Both the position numbers and the translations under genes were made by a program. Under the pieces are notes generated by a model. That model saw only the letters and a list, made by a program, of their open reading frames with translations, was not told the origin of the DNA and searched no databases. This document shows, in pieces, positions 34,608 through 44,141 of a DNA stretch of 64,000 bases (position 1 is the first letter of the stretch; every line of letters starts with the position of its first letter). Location of the stretch: contig JAXDKG010000026.1 of NCBI GenBank assembly GCA_034667225.1, positions 1 to 64,000 of the forward strand. Reading direction: 5' to 3'. This DNA comes from DATMER01 sp034667225 (GTDB lineage: Bacteria > Acidobacteriota > Thermoanaerobaculia > Multivoradales > UBA5704).

Positions 34608-37600
34608 ATGTCCGACCGCCCCAACTTCTACCTCCTGCTCGACCTCGATCCCAAGGTCGACGAATGGCTGACGATCGAGAAGCGCCTCAAGGACAAGCAG
34701 CGGGAGTGGTCCGCCGACCGGCAGGGCAACCCCAAGAAGCGCCGCATCGCCGAGAGCAGCTTGGCGCGAATCAAGGAGATCGAGGCCGTCCTCAAAAATG
34801 ACGAGACTCGCAGACAGGAAGCCAAGGAGGCCGTCCGGCAGCTCCAGAAGGCGCGCCAGGAGCAGACGCGCGATCTGGACGGAGCCATCGAGGTCCTCAA
34901 GACCGGCGGCGGCCGGTGTACCGCCGAGCAACTCAAGAGCCTGGCTCAGCGGTTCTCGGGCACCTTTGCCGCCGACGAGATAAAGAAGCGCCTCCAAGCC
35001 GCGGGTCTCCAGCTCGAAGGCGGTCCGTCGGCGGACCGCAAGCCGCGCCCCGCCAAGGAGAAGATCGACAACGTGACGGCGGGCAACGTCCGCCGCAACC
35101 TGGACCACCTGCGGCTCAAGAACCTTTACGAGCTCCTCGAGCTCAAACCCCAGTCCTCACCCAAGGCGCTCTGCGACCGCGCCGACGAGATCTACCGCGA
35201 GAACCAGAGGCTCGGCAGGACCGACACCGACGCCTCGGCCCGCAACGAGCTCGCCGGCCTGTGCAAGAGCCTCTTTCAGAACGACCGGGAGAAGGCGAAG
35301 TACGACAACTACCTCGCAGTCGAAGCCATGGAGGCGCTCAAGCCCGACCTCGAGCTGGCCGGCGGCGACGGCTTTCTGGCCCGCGGAGAGATCGACGCCC
35401 TGGTCAAGCGGGCCCGGCAGCTCGGCGTCTCGACCGAGGACGCCCGCGCCTACATCGAAGATCATGCCCTGTCGCGCAAATGGGGCATGCAGCGCGACGG
35501 CGGCGAGTTGCCCGCGGAGACGCTCAAGCTATGCGGCTTCTGCGCGGATCTCGCTCCCGCCACGGCTATGAAGTGTTCGAACTGCGGCCATCTCCTGGAG
35601 CCACTCTGCCCGCGCTGCGGCACCAAGACGCCGAGCACCCATGCCGCCTGTGCGAGCTGCGGCTGCCGCACCGGCGACGCGCCGCTCGTCATGGCGCTGC
35701 TCAAGGAGGGGGAGCATCTGGCGGTGGAAGGCGACACCGCGGGCGCGTTGCAGCGCTTCGACAAGGCCCTGCTCTATTGGCCCGACTGGAAGCCCGCAAT
35801 GGAGGCACGGCGTCAGGTCGAGGAGCGCCGTAAGCAAAGGGAGACCGAGCTCTCGGCAATCGAAGAGCTTCTGCGGCAGAGGAAGCTCGCTGCTGCGCAG
35901 AGCGCGCTCGATCGCTTCGAACGGGGGTATGGCCCCGCCGGGCTCGAGCCGTTGAAGTGGCAGCTGCAAGAGGGCCTGGCCCGGGCCGAAACGGCGTTTC
36001 AGGAAGGGGAGAGGCGGCGGCGCTCCGGAGATGGCGAGGCCGCTCTCGATCGTTTCGAGGAGGCTCTGGCTGCCTGCGCCGACTACGAGCCGGCCCTGCG
36101 CGCGTCGGCCGCCAGCCCTCCTCTGCCACCTTCCGTGCTCCAGGTGTCTACGCTGGCAGCCGGTTTCCGGCTGACCTGGAAGGCTGCCGGGACCGGCCGA
36201 GGCGTCGCCTATCGCGTTCTGCGCAAGGCCGGAGGCGGCCCGCAGACCACCGCAGACGGCGAAGCGCTCGGCGAAGTACGCAGTACCATGCTCGACGACG
36301 CTGACGCCCCAGTCGGTGTGCTCTGGCACTATGCCGTCTTCTCCGTGCGCGGCGGCACCGCCTGTCACGAGCCGGCGGCGAGCGGCCCGCATCTGCGAAC
36401 CGCCGAGGTGGAGGACCTCGAGGCTGTTGCCGGAGACCGCGAGGTGACGCTGCGCTGGAAAGCCCCTCCGGGCTGCCGTCGCGTCGAGGCCTGGCGTCGA
36501 CGAGGTGCCCTGCCCGAGCGGCCCGGCGACGGCACGGCCGTGACGGTCGCAGGCAACAGCGCACACGACACGGGACTTACGAGCGGCGAAGCCTACGGCT
36601 ACGTTGTCGTCGCCGTCTTCCCGGACCCCACCCGTCCCGGCGGCGAACAGCGGACCAGCGGACGGACGGTCCTCGCGACCCCCGTGGCCCCCCCCGCTGC
36701 CGTGGTCGATCTGCGCGCCTCCCGCACCGGCAAGAACGTCCTGCTCTCCTGGACCTCCGTGCCGGGCGCGACCGTCCAGATCCGTCAGGCCTCCCGACTG
36801 CCCGACTACGCACCGGGACTCATCCTCCCTGTTTCGCAGGCCGACCGCTTCGGCACGCTCGTCCTGGGCGCCACGAGCAACGGCGCGCAGGTGACGCTGG
36901 CGGGCCAGGGCCGGACATTCTTCGTCCCGCTATCCGTCTCTGCCGGCACGGCCGTGGCCGGACGCGCGGTCGAAATCACCACGCTGGATCCGGTGGCCGG
37001 CTTGAAAGCCAGCCGCTCCGGCCCCAACCTGGTACTGACCTGGGACTGGCCTCCGGGAACCGACGAGGTGGTCGTGGCCTGGGCTCACGACCGTCACCCG
37101 GAGGACCCTCGGACTGGAAACGGGCAGCGGGTGACGGTGACGCGCCGGGAGTACGAGCGGACGGGGTGCTGGCTCCTGCCCCACGCCGAGCGGAAAGCGC
37201 ACTACATCTCCATCTTCGCCAAGGCGCCCGGCGATCTCTACGCTCCGGCTGCACAGATCGTCGAAAACATGGGCGAGGCGGCCTGCGTCACTTACGAAGT
37301 GGTGGTTAAGAAGTCCCTCCTACGTCGCCGGATCGAGGGCGCTTGGCTAGCCTTGACCTGCAGTGACCATTCCCGCTCAGCCCTGCCTCCCCTGATGATG
37401 GTGGGCAAGGCCCAGAGCGTGCCGATGTCACCGCGGGACGGCGAGCTCCTGGAAGAAATCCCAGCGGTCCACCTCGCCGAAGGGCGGGCCACTCTGCCCA
37501 TTCCAGAGCGCCACTGGGTCCGGCACCCCTACGTGAAGCTCTTCTTCCGCGACGGCATGGACGCGAAACAGATCCGGCTCCTGCCGGCGGAGAAGGAGCG

Positions 37601-37616
37601 CCTGCGGTTGGATTAG
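34608..37616 (+). CDS. J-like, zinc-ribbon, TPR and FN3-like scaffold protein
   Basis: Large adaptor of 1,002 residues. Two divergent J-domain-like helical regions are seen near residues 5-75 (FYLLLDLDP...IKEIEAVLKND) and 170-240 (NLYELLELKP...REKAKYDNYL). Neither shows the HPD tripeptide needed by classical DnaJ. A four-CxxC double zinc ribbon starts at C309. TPR-like helices with coiled coil follow (about 360-500), then about four beta-sandwich repeats resembling fibronectin type III (about 510-870) and a beta-rich tail. It begins 15 bp after the Hsp70-vWA gene. I infer that it tethers Hsp70 to clients or to the GTPases; J-type stimulation of ATPase activity is doubtful without HPD. Confidence 0.78.
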   Translation: MSDRPNFYLLLDLDPKVDEWLTIEKRLKDKQREWSADRQGNPKKRRIAESSLARIKEIEAVLKNDETRRQEAKEAVRQLQKARQEQTRDLDGAIEVLKTGGGRCTAEQLKSLAQRFSGTFAADEIKKRLQAAGLQLEGGPSADRKPRPAKEKIDNVTAGNVRRNLDHLRLKNLYELLELKPQSSPKALCDRADEIYRENQRLGRTDTDASARNELAGLCKSLFQNDREKAKYDNYLAVEAMEALKPDLELAGGDGFLARGEIDALVKRARQLGVSTEDARAYIEDHALSRKWGMQRDGGELPAETLKLCGFCADLAPATAMKCSNCGHLLEPLCPRCGTKTPSTHAACASCGCRTGDAPLVMALLKEGEHLAVEGDTAGALQRFDKALLYWPDWKPAMEARRQVEERRKQRETELSAIEELLRQRKLAAAQSALDRFERGYGPAGLEPLKWQLQEGLARAETAFQEGERRRRSGDGEAALDRFEEALAACADYEPALRASAASPPLPPSVLQVSTLAAGFRLTWKAAGTGRGVAYRVLRKAGGGPQTTADGEALGEVRSTMLDDADAPVGVLWHYAVFSVRGGTACHEPAASGPHLRTAEVEDLEAVAGDREVTLRWKAPPGCRRVEAWRRRGALPERPGDGTAVTVAGNSAHDTGLTSGEAYGYVVVAVFPDPTRPGGEQRTSGRTVLATPVAPPAAVVDLRASRTGKNVLLSWTSVPGATVQIRQASRLPDYAPGLILPVSQADRFGTLVLGATSNGAQVTLAGQGRTFFVPLSVSAGTAVAGRAVEITTLDPVAGLKASRSGPNLVLTWDWPPGTDEVVVAWAHDRHPEDPRTGNGQRVTVTRREYERTGCWLLPHAERKAHYISIFAKAPGDLYAPAAQIVENMGEAACVTYEVVVKKSLLRRRIEGAWLALTCSDHSRSALPPLMMVGKAQSVPMSPRDGELLEEIPAVHLAEGRATLPIPERHWVRHPYVKLFFRDGMDAKQIRLLPAEKERLRLD

Positions 37617-37688
37617 CGCTCTAAACATGCTCCCCCACAGCGGGTCTAATTCTCTGGAACGCCGGGGACAGCCACGTCGAGGATGATT

Positions 37689-38411
37689 ATGAACTGGTCT
37701 GAAGCTTGGGCTGAGATGGGCATCTACGGGCTAGGGGACTGGGGGAGCTGGGCCTCCATCCTGGGCTTGGCTATCACCGTCTTCGTAAGCTGGAAGCTGG
37801 TTCAAATCGTCCGCGCGATTGCGAAGGACCGCCTGTCCATTGAAAGGATCCAAAACCCTATCGAAATCTACCATCACATCCGTCAGGCCGGACAGTTTCT
37901 GGAGGGGCTCCGCAGCAAAGGCGGGATCGACAAGCGGGTTGAGCGGGAGCTCTTCCGCGTCCTTCGGGGCCTGCAAAAATCAGAGGACTACCTAGAGCAT
38001 TACTTCGACTTCGTCAGCGATCTGCGACAGTCCGGCGAGAATGCGTTTCTCTGTGCCGGGCGGCACTTCAGATCCCGAGGAGATGCCGGCCGAGCGGCTC
38101 TGCACTATGAAAGAGCCTTGGACTACCACAGAGCGTACAGGCGGATGAGAAAGGAAGAGCTCGAAGAGTGCGTAGCGGAGTTACAGATCTGCTATCTGGC
38201 CACCTTCAACATCGAAGGGATCCATCGCTTGGAACGGCGAGCGAAGCAGACTCTGAAGGTCTCCATCGAGAAGGTCGAACCGGGCATCTCCTTTAGACTC
38301 CAGTGCCTAAGCGAATGGCTCTCCATGCGCCTCAAGGCCGTGGTGTTCCCTTTCCGGCGTCAGCGTTCTCCAGACACCAAGATCATCCAGATCCACAAGC
38401 CGTCGCTCTAA
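37689..38411 (+). CDS. Membrane-anchored helical protein
   Basis: Protein of 240 residues with one N-terminal membrane segment (about 20-42, WASILGLAITVFVSWKLV). A helical cytoplasmic part resembles TPR-type repeats (HFRSRGDAGRAALHYERALDYH). ATG 37,689 has GAGG at suitable spacing; ATG 37,683 is nearly as good. It sits between the J-like and GTPase genes in the same direction, so it probably anchors the complex at the membrane. No family recognised. Confidence 0.7.
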   Translation: MNWSEAWAEMGIYGLGDWGSWASILGLAITVFVSWKLVQIVRAIAKDRLSIERIQNPIEIYHHIRQAGQFLEGLRSKGGIDKRVERELFRVLRGLQKSEDYLEHYFDFVSDLRQSGENAFLCAGRHFRSRGDAGRAALHYERALDYHRAYRRMRKEELEECVAELQICYLATFNIEGIHRLERRAKQTLKVSIEKVEPGISFRLQCLSEWLSMRLKAVVFPFRRQRSPDTKIIQIHKPSL

Positions 38412-38477
38412 ACAAGCTGCCGGCCAAGGGTGTCCAACCCTTCGGACCCAGCAGCGCCAGTGGCGGAAGGGCTTCCG

Positions 38478-39671
38478 ATGATCAACGTGCTGACGGCAAG
38501 CTTGCGCAAGGAAATCTGTCCGTACTGCTTCGAGCCTTTCCGGCTCAAGCAGACGCCCTTCCGCTGTTCGAGCCCACCCTCCCGATGTGCGCCAGAGCGC
38601 GACGAGGTACGGGCCAAGGCCTGGGAGGACAACGCTCCCTTGGGGCGCGTGCTGCCTGCCGAGGGGAAGTTCCGGAAAGAGAGCCGCTGCCCCACCTGCA
38701 ATCAGATCACCCGCAAGCGGCTGTGCCCGCACTGCCACATGGACCTGCCGCATACCACGGGCCGTCACCGCAACTTTATCTTTGCGGTGATCGGCGCCAA
38801 GGAGGCGGGCAAAAGCCACTATCTGGCCGTGCTTATCGATCAAATCCAAAAGCACATCGGCCCTGAGCTCGGCATCCTTCTAGAGGCCCTGAACGACCAC
38901 ACGATCCGGAGGTACCGGGATGATTTCTACGATCCGGTCTTCCGCCGCGGCACGGTCATCCGCGGCACCGTCTCCGCTCTCGCCGACCGAAGAGTGCAGA
39001 TGCCGCTGATGTACAGCTTGACTCTGGCCGGCAAGGATCTCTTCGGCCGCCGGTCCATCCGAGGAGTGGTCACACTGGTCTTTTTCGATACCGCCGGCGA
39101 AGACCTGGACAGCCGCGACACGATGGGAACCGTCAACAAGTACATCTACCGGGCCGATGGCGTCATCCTCCTGCTCGATCCCCTGCAACTCGACCGGGTT
39201 CGCGGCCGGCTGGACGGCTCCGTGCCCTTGCCGTCGCTCAACACCGAGACATCCAGCATCATCGGGCGCACGACCGAGCTGATCCGGCTGGGGCGCAGCC
39301 TCTCCTCGGAAAGCAAGATCGTCACACCTCTTGCCGTCGCCTTTTCGAAGTTCGACGCCGTCGGTCCCCTGGTCGATTCTCAACTCCAGCTCAACGCGGA
39401 CTCCAATCACCAGCTTGGCTACGACAAGGCCGACTTCCTGGCGGTCCACGCCGAGATGCAGTCTCTGTTGCGCGAATGGGAGAGCCCGGCCATCCAGCAG
39501 CAGGTCGAAGTGCACTACAGGCACTCAGGTTTCTTCGGTCTGACGGCCTTGGGCTGTAATCCTCATGGCGATCAGAAAATCCCACGCGTTCTTCCCCGGC
39601 GTGTCGAAGACCCCTTCCTGTGGCTCCTTCACCACCATGGCCTCATCCCAACCGCCAGAAAGCGTGTCTAG
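38478..39671 (+). CDS. Zinc-ribbon P-loop GTPase (double-GTPase-like)
   Basis: GTPase of 398 residues. Two N-terminal zinc ribbons (CPYCF; CPTC...CPHC) precede a TRAFAC-like G domain: P-loop G106-AKEAGKS, D204-TAG in switch II, and S290-KFD in place of NKxD. A conserved FFDTAGED context follows a long insert. ATG 38,478 follows GGAAGGG at six bases; a GTG at 38,430 could add 16 residues. It resembles the double-GTPase families found beside GAP1 proteins in NTP-dependent conflict systems. It is followed after 9 bp by GAP1. It most likely acts as a nucleotide-dependent switch. Confidence 0.82.
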   Translation: MINVLTASLRKEICPYCFEPFRLKQTPFRCSSPPSRCAPERDEVRAKAWEDNAPLGRVLPAEGKFRKESRCPTCNQITRKRLCPHCHMDLPHTTGRHRNFIFAVIGAKEAGKSHYLAVLIDQIQKHIGPELGILLEALNDHTIRRYRDDFYDPVFRRGTVIRGTVSALADRRVQMPLMYSLTLAGKDLFGRRSIRGVVTLVFFDTAGEDLDSRDTMGTVNKYIYRADGVILLLDPLQLDRVRGRLDGSVPLPSLNTETSSIIGRTTELIRLGRSLSSESKIVTPLAVAFSKFDAVGPLVDSQLQLNADSNHQLGYDKADFLAVHAEMQSLLREWESPAIQQQVEVHYRHSGFFGLTALGCNPHGDQKIPRVLPRRVEDPFLWLLHHHGLIPTARKRV

Positions 39672-39680
39672 GAGTTCGCG

Positions 39681-42287
39681 ATGAGAGCCTTGCAACTGCA
39701 CTACACCTCCTGCCGCCGGGGCCAGTCAGGCAGCGCCGGGTTTCAGACCCGGACGCTCTCGCCCGGCATCCGGTCCGATGAGCAGCGCGAGATCGAGCGC
39801 CGCGGCGTCTATCGGCCGCCTCGGGATGCGCGGCCGGAGCCGAACGAGGAGGAAATGGCCAGGGACTTCCCGCACGCTCTGCGCTCCTATGTGCTGGAGT
39901 CCGGTCGGAGGGCGCTGACGCGCAGCCTCTACACCGGCCGCGACTACAGTGGGCGCTGGGGCAACTTCTTCGCCCATACGCTCGTCCTTGAGGACGGAGA
40001 GCTCCCTGCGTACTGGCCGATCGACTATTACGAGTGGGATGGTTGGAAGGAGCGCCTCGCTCCGGAGGAGGACATCGACGAGCTCCCTCCTCCCTTGCCT
40101 GCCGTGGACCTTGGAGCCGTGGCTCCGGCCGAGTCGTTCCGTCGGGAAGAGATCCGGGAGTTCCTCATCGAAGACTCCGCCCGCCCGGCTTTGCTCGTCC
40201 AAATGGGCCGCGCCCTGCTCCTCGGCCGCGAAAGCTCGCGCGCCCTCGTCCTCCGTGACTCGCCCACGAATAATCTCTTCTGGATCGCCGCCCTGCAAAA
40301 ACTGTTTCCCAGGCGCCACGCCTGGGCCTTGACCTACTCGACCTATCAAGATGATGCCCGCGGTTGTGCGGATGTCAATGCCACAACGGGCGAGACCGAC
40401 TTCCGCTTCGACGACAGCGAGCGCCGCTTCCGCTTCTACATGTTTGACCTCGCAACCGGCATCCACAGCGAGGTACCGGAAAACGCGGATGACTACCCGG
40501 CCGTGGCGGCACGCTGGTTGGCCGAAGACCCCCAGAGCCTGGAGGATTTCGAGACATTCCTGCGCCTCTTCGAGCACGACCGGCCTGAGCCGGAGCTCGT
40601 CTCGGCCGCTCACCTGTTCGAGCTTTCCCGTGGCGAGGCTGACTCCCTCGCAGGATCGAAGCTGACGGGGATGATCACCTTCGCCTCCAAGTACGCCAAT
40701 GCCCCGGGAAAGGTGGCTCTCCTCGAAGCGCTCGGGTGCGCGGCCGGCCTTCCAGGAGCCCTGGGCCGGCCTGAGGACGCAGCGCTCGTTCTCCCGTTCC
40801 TCGCGGAAGGCGCCAGCGCCACGGGCCGTGCCGACCATCGCATGCTGGTCTTCGCCGCCTGGTCGGCCCTTCTCCGGGACCATGTGCTGACCCGCGGTGC
40901 AGGACTGGAGATCGCCGAGGCGACATGGACGCGGATCCGGTCGGAGCTGTCCGGTCATGGCGCTGAGCTCTCTGCGCATCTTCTTGCGCAGCCGGTTTGG
41001 AGCGAGCCGCAGCGATGGCTCGCGGGCTGTAGCACAGAGGTTCTGTCCTTCCTTCTGCGCATCACTCGGACCAGTCTTCGCGAGGTAAGCCGGCACCCGG
41101 CCTGGACCCAGCCGGAGATCGCTGTCATCGCTGAGGCGATGCTGGCCCGGGACGGAGAGGTTACCGAACAATGCATGCCTCTCCTTCAGGCGGCTGGCGA
41201 CGATGCCGCAGCGCTCTCTAGCCTGGCCCAACTCGCCGTGAAGATCCGCGAAAGCGGCACGCCTTCAGAGGCGGTTCAACTCGGCGTCGGCCGAGCCCTG
41301 GGACGGATCCTTGCCGCCATGCCGCCCAACGCCGCTCTTGAAACCCGTCGGAGCCTCGAAGCAGCGCAGGTCTGGCGCCTCCTCCTCGGCGAGTGGATCG
41401 AGCTCTGCGAGCGGGCGCGCGACCCTCTGGCTGCCCTGGACCGCTACCGGCGCGAGGTGCTCGATGCTATGCCCGACTACAGAAGGATCTGCGGATCTTC
41501 GGTGGCTGTCGCGGCTCTCCGGCATGTCTCGGAGGCTCAGCGTCCCGCCGTCGCACTCGGTTGGCTCGTTGCGGGCGATGTGGACCGCTTCCCCGACAAA
41601 CTCGCCCTCGAGTGCGTGAAACTCGCCCATCTGGCCGTGCCGCTTGATCCCGACGCACTAGGGGGGGACAAGGCGGCAGACTGGGTGTCGCGGGCAGCTG
41701 ACAGGCTCGGCCTGCGCCTCGAGCCTGACCGCCCCCGGCTCCGGCAGACTCTCGCCACAATCCGCGAACCCAGGGCAGTGACGCTAAAGCCTCTCTTCGC
41801 CGAGGTGCGCAAGTCCGTTCCGAGTCTGGGCGCGGCCGACTACGACCTGGTTGTCTCGCGCTTCCTCCAGCCTGCCCTTGAGAAGACGGGCAGCCGAAAC
41901 GAGCACCAGGAGGTTCTCCTGGCGGTGCTTCATCCCACGTGGCCGGACCCTCTTCGCCGGAGCTATCTGGAGTTCTTCACAGCGAAGCGCAAGAGCCCCT
42001 GGCCTGAGGCGCTCCAGGGAGCCCTCCGCTTCTGGCTGGAGTTCGACCGCCGAGCAGGGGGACCCGAAACGATACGCCTGGCCTTCCTGGAAGAGACCGC
42101 CCGGGACGGGCTTCTTGCCGCACTGGCCAAGCTCAAGCCGAAAGAGGTGCAGAGGATCGAAAGCCGGCTCCGGCAGGCGCGGACCCAGGGACGAGCCCGG
42201 AAGGCCTGGGAAGAGTTGCTGGAGACTCTGGAAAAGAAGAAACGAAGCCCCTGGTCCAAGCTCAAGAGCGTGTTCGTCAGGAGCTAA
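39681..42287 (+). CDS. GTPase-associated protein 1 (GAP1)-like
   Basis: Protein of 868 residues. The N-terminus matches my memory of the GAP1-N domain: QLHYTSCRRG...GFQTRTLSPGI, then YSGRWGNFFAHTLVLE with surrounding aromatic strands. A middle segment (about 140-270) includes RDSPTNNLFWIAALQKLFP, and the long C-terminal half is alpha-helical. GAP1 proteins are conserved neighbours of P-loop GTPases and are thought to regulate them or link them to effectors; no enzymatic motif is visible. It has an AGGAG ribosome-binding site and sits between the two GTPase genes. Confidence 0.8.
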   Translation: MRALQLHYTSCRRGQSGSAGFQTRTLSPGIRSDEQREIERRGVYRPPRDARPEPNEEEMARDFPHALRSYVLESGRRALTRSLYTGRDYSGRWGNFFAHTLVLEDGELPAYWPIDYYEWDGWKERLAPEEDIDELPPPLPAVDLGAVAPAESFRREEIREFLIEDSARPALLVQMGRALLLGRESSRALVLRDSPTNNLFWIAALQKLFPRRHAWALTYSTYQDDARGCADVNATTGETDFRFDDSERRFRFYMFDLATGIHSEVPENADDYPAVAARWLAEDPQSLEDFETFLRLFEHDRPEPELVSAAHLFELSRGEADSLAGSKLTGMITFASKYANAPGKVALLEALGCAAGLPGALGRPEDAALVLPFLAEGASATGRADHRMLVFAAWSALLRDHVLTRGAGLEIAEATWTRIRSELSGHGAELSAHLLAQPVWSEPQRWLAGCSTEVLSFLLRITRTSLREVSRHPAWTQPEIAVIAEAMLARDGEVTEQCMPLLQAAGDDAAALSSLAQLAVKIRESGTPSEAVQLGVGRALGRILAAMPPNAALETRRSLEAAQVWRLLLGEWIELCERARDPLAALDRYRREVLDAMPDYRRICGSSVAVAALRHVSEAQRPAVALGWLVAGDVDRFPDKLALECVKLAHLAVPLDPDALGGDKAADWVSRAADRLGLRLEPDRPRLRQTLATIREPRAVTLKPLFAEVRKSVPSLGAADYDLVVSRFLQPALEKTGSRNEHQEVLLAVLHPTWPDPLRRSYLEFFTAKRKSPWPEALQGALRFWLEFDRRAGGPETIRLAFLEETARDGLLAALAKLKPKEVQRIESRLRQARTQGRARKAWEELLETLEKKKRSPWSKLKSVFVRS

Positions 42288-42308
42288 AACGGCTCAAAGG
42301 AGGGAAAC

Positions 42309-42497
42309 ATGTCGGATGCTGACGATGTCTGGGGTTGTGTGGGAGGGCTGCTCCTGATCGTCGTGGTCGTGACGGCGGTCGCCATTGCGGTCATGGCCCT
42401 CATGAGCGTCGGGAGTCTTTACGGGGCGGGGACCGCTCTCCGGAACTATGGCCTGGCCTTCGCCAATAACGTCAAGCCGGAAGCGGTGACGCCATGA
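42309..42497 (+). CDS. Small single-pass membrane protein
   Basis: Protein of 62 residues: an acidic start (MSDADDVWG), one strong membrane helix (about 10-40) and a short polar tail. A strong AAAGGAGGG site and ATGA overlap with the following GTPase gene support a real, translationally coupled gene. It probably pairs with that membrane-bound GTPase. Confidence 0.75.
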   Translation: MSDADDVWGCVGGLLLIVVVVTAVAIAVMALMSVGSLYGAGTALRNYGLAFANNVKPEAVTP

Positions 42498-43933
42498 GCG
42501 CCACTGCCACACCCGAACCTGCCATCAAGAGCTACTTCTTCGGCAAGGGCTATGCCGACCTCCACTCCACGATCGTCGAGAGCTGGCAGCGCAACCTGGC
42601 TTCGGCACAAAGTGAGTTCACTCAGGCCGGTACGCTCTGGCCCGGAGACTATCCGGCCAAGGGACTGGCCATTCTCCGCGGAACGGCTGGAATTGCGGTC
42701 GTGCTCTTCGGCACGGCGGTATTCATCCTGTTTTCGGTAATCCACATCACGGTGCTCCTGGCGTTCTTCCTGCTGATCTATATCGGCTTTACTCTGGTCT
42801 ATCTAAGCGAGCGCGGCTACCTGGCCCTCAAGCAATTCTTTACGGTCTGCCCTGCCTGCCATAGCAAACGGCCGCTGCCGGACTACTTCTGCCCGAAGTG
42901 CGGCGCCATCCACCGGCGCCTGATCCCGTCGAGCTACGGCATCCTTCATCGTACCTGCCAATGCGGCCAAAAGCTTCCCTCGACCTTTTTCTTGAAACGT
43001 GGCGAGCTGCCGTCGAAGTGTCCGGACTGCAACGAGATGCTCGAAGCAGGTCACACCGAGGCGCGCAAAGCGTTTCTGCCGGTCTTCGGAGGGCCATCTG
43101 TGGGCAAGTCGGCGTTCCTATTCTCGGCCGTGCAGCAGATTGTGGAGGACGAGGCTCCAAGGTTGGGTCTGCAACCATCCTTCCTGGACTCACGCACCAA
43201 AAGCGACTACCAGCGCGTCTGTCAGCAGCTCTCGCAGGGCCGCCCGCCGGATAAGACGCTTTCGGCCCTGCCGCGGGCCTTCAACCTGAAGCTGCAGAAG
43301 GCAGGTCAGAGCTCCCGCGTGCTCTACCTTTACGATCCGGCCGGCGAGGCCTTCAACGAGACCGAGGGGATGGTCCTGCATCGCTACCAAGAGTACCTGA
43401 GCGGGCTGGTCTTCCTGATCGATCCCTTCACGATCCCCGCGGTCCGAATTGAGTATTCCGACCGGCTGCCAGCGGTCGAGAGCGCGTTGAAGCCGAGCGC
43501 GCTACCGGTGGAGGATGCTCTGTCGCGGATCCTGATCAGCCTGGAGGAGAACTTCGGCCTGACCCGCGGCGCGCAGCTCAAGGTGCCACTCGCGGTCGTG
43601 TTGAACAAGGTGGACGCCTTCGATCTCGAGCCTCGGATCGGCGAGCCAGCGGTGCAGGCGCGCGTCAAGGCGAGCCCCACACCCCTTGACCCCGAAACGG
43701 CCCGGAATCAACTGTTGCGGGAGCAGCTCATCCGTTGGGACCTGGGAGGGCTGGTGCAGCAGATCGAGACACGCTTCTCGCGCATCCGCTACTTCACCTG
43801 CTCGTCGCTGGGGCACATGCCGGACACGAGCTGTCGTGCCTTCGAAGCGCGAGGGGTCCTGGAACCGGTGATGTGGATCCTATCGGCCGCGGACTCGGCG
43901 TTCGCCGCCACCCGTCCGCGCAAGGCGGCATGA
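42494..43933 (+). CDS. Membrane-anchored zinc-ribbon P-loop GTPase
   Basis: Protein of 479 residues. It has two adjacent membrane helices (about 58-105), zinc ribbons (CPAC...CPKC; CQC...CPDC at about 117-187), then a G domain with P-loop G199-GPSVGKS, D281-PAG and a canonical N371-KVD. It is a second, distinct GTPase in the locus, with GAP1 between the two. The domain layout suggests that one GTPase is soluble and one is at the membrane. It is a good candidate for the double-GTPase family. Confidence 0.82.
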   Translation: MSATATPEPAIKSYFFGKGYADLHSTIVESWQRNLASAQSEFTQAGTLWPGDYPAKGLAILRGTAGIAVVLFGTAVFILFSVIHITVLLAFFLLIYIGFTLVYLSERGYLALKQFFTVCPACHSKRPLPDYFCPKCGAIHRRLIPSSYGILHRTCQCGQKLPSTFFLKRGELPSKCPDCNEMLEAGHTEARKAFLPVFGGPSVGKSAFLFSAVQQIVEDEAPRLGLQPSFLDSRTKSDYQRVCQQLSQGRPPDKTLSALPRAFNLKLQKAGQSSRVLYLYDPAGEAFNETEGMVLHRYQEYLSGLVFLIDPFTIPAVRIEYSDRLPAVESALKPSALPVEDALSRILISLEENFGLTRGAQLKVPLAVVLNKVDAFDLEPRIGEPAVQARVKASPTPLDPETARNQLLREQLIRWDLGGLVQQIETRFSRIRYFTCSSLGHMPDTSCRAFEARGVLEPVMWILSAADSAFAATRPRKAA

Positions 43934-43952
43934 GCAAGAAAGGAGATCATCG

Positions 43953-44120
43953 ATGGCAACCTGCAAGACCTGCAACGGCAAGGGCGCCGCCAAGTGTCCG
44001 AAGTGCAAGGGCTCGGGCCGTGTGGGAGGAGGGGTCTTCAGCTCCTCCTCCAAATGCAACAACTGCAACGGCTCGGGTGTCACGAAGTGCGGGGTGTGCA
44101 ACGGCAAGGGATACGTCTAA
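43953..44120 (+). CDS. Stand-alone DnaJ-type cysteine-rich zinc domain
   Basis: A 55-residue protein consisting of four CxxCxGxG motifs: C4-KTCNGKG, C15-PKCKGSG, C35-NNCNGSG and C46-GVCNGKG, the exact signature of the DnaJ cysteine-rich domain that binds two zinc ions. There is no J domain or substrate-binding tail. It starts after AAGAAAGGAGAT, and a second good site leads into the next gene. In this operon it would supply the DnaJ zinc-finger function in trans, since the large J-like protein lacks this region. Confidence 0.82.
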   Translation: MATCKTCNGKGAAKCPKCKGSGRVGGGVFSSSSKCNNCNGSGVTKCGVCNGKGYV

Positions 44121-44141
44121 TCCCAACCAGGAGGAATCGCA

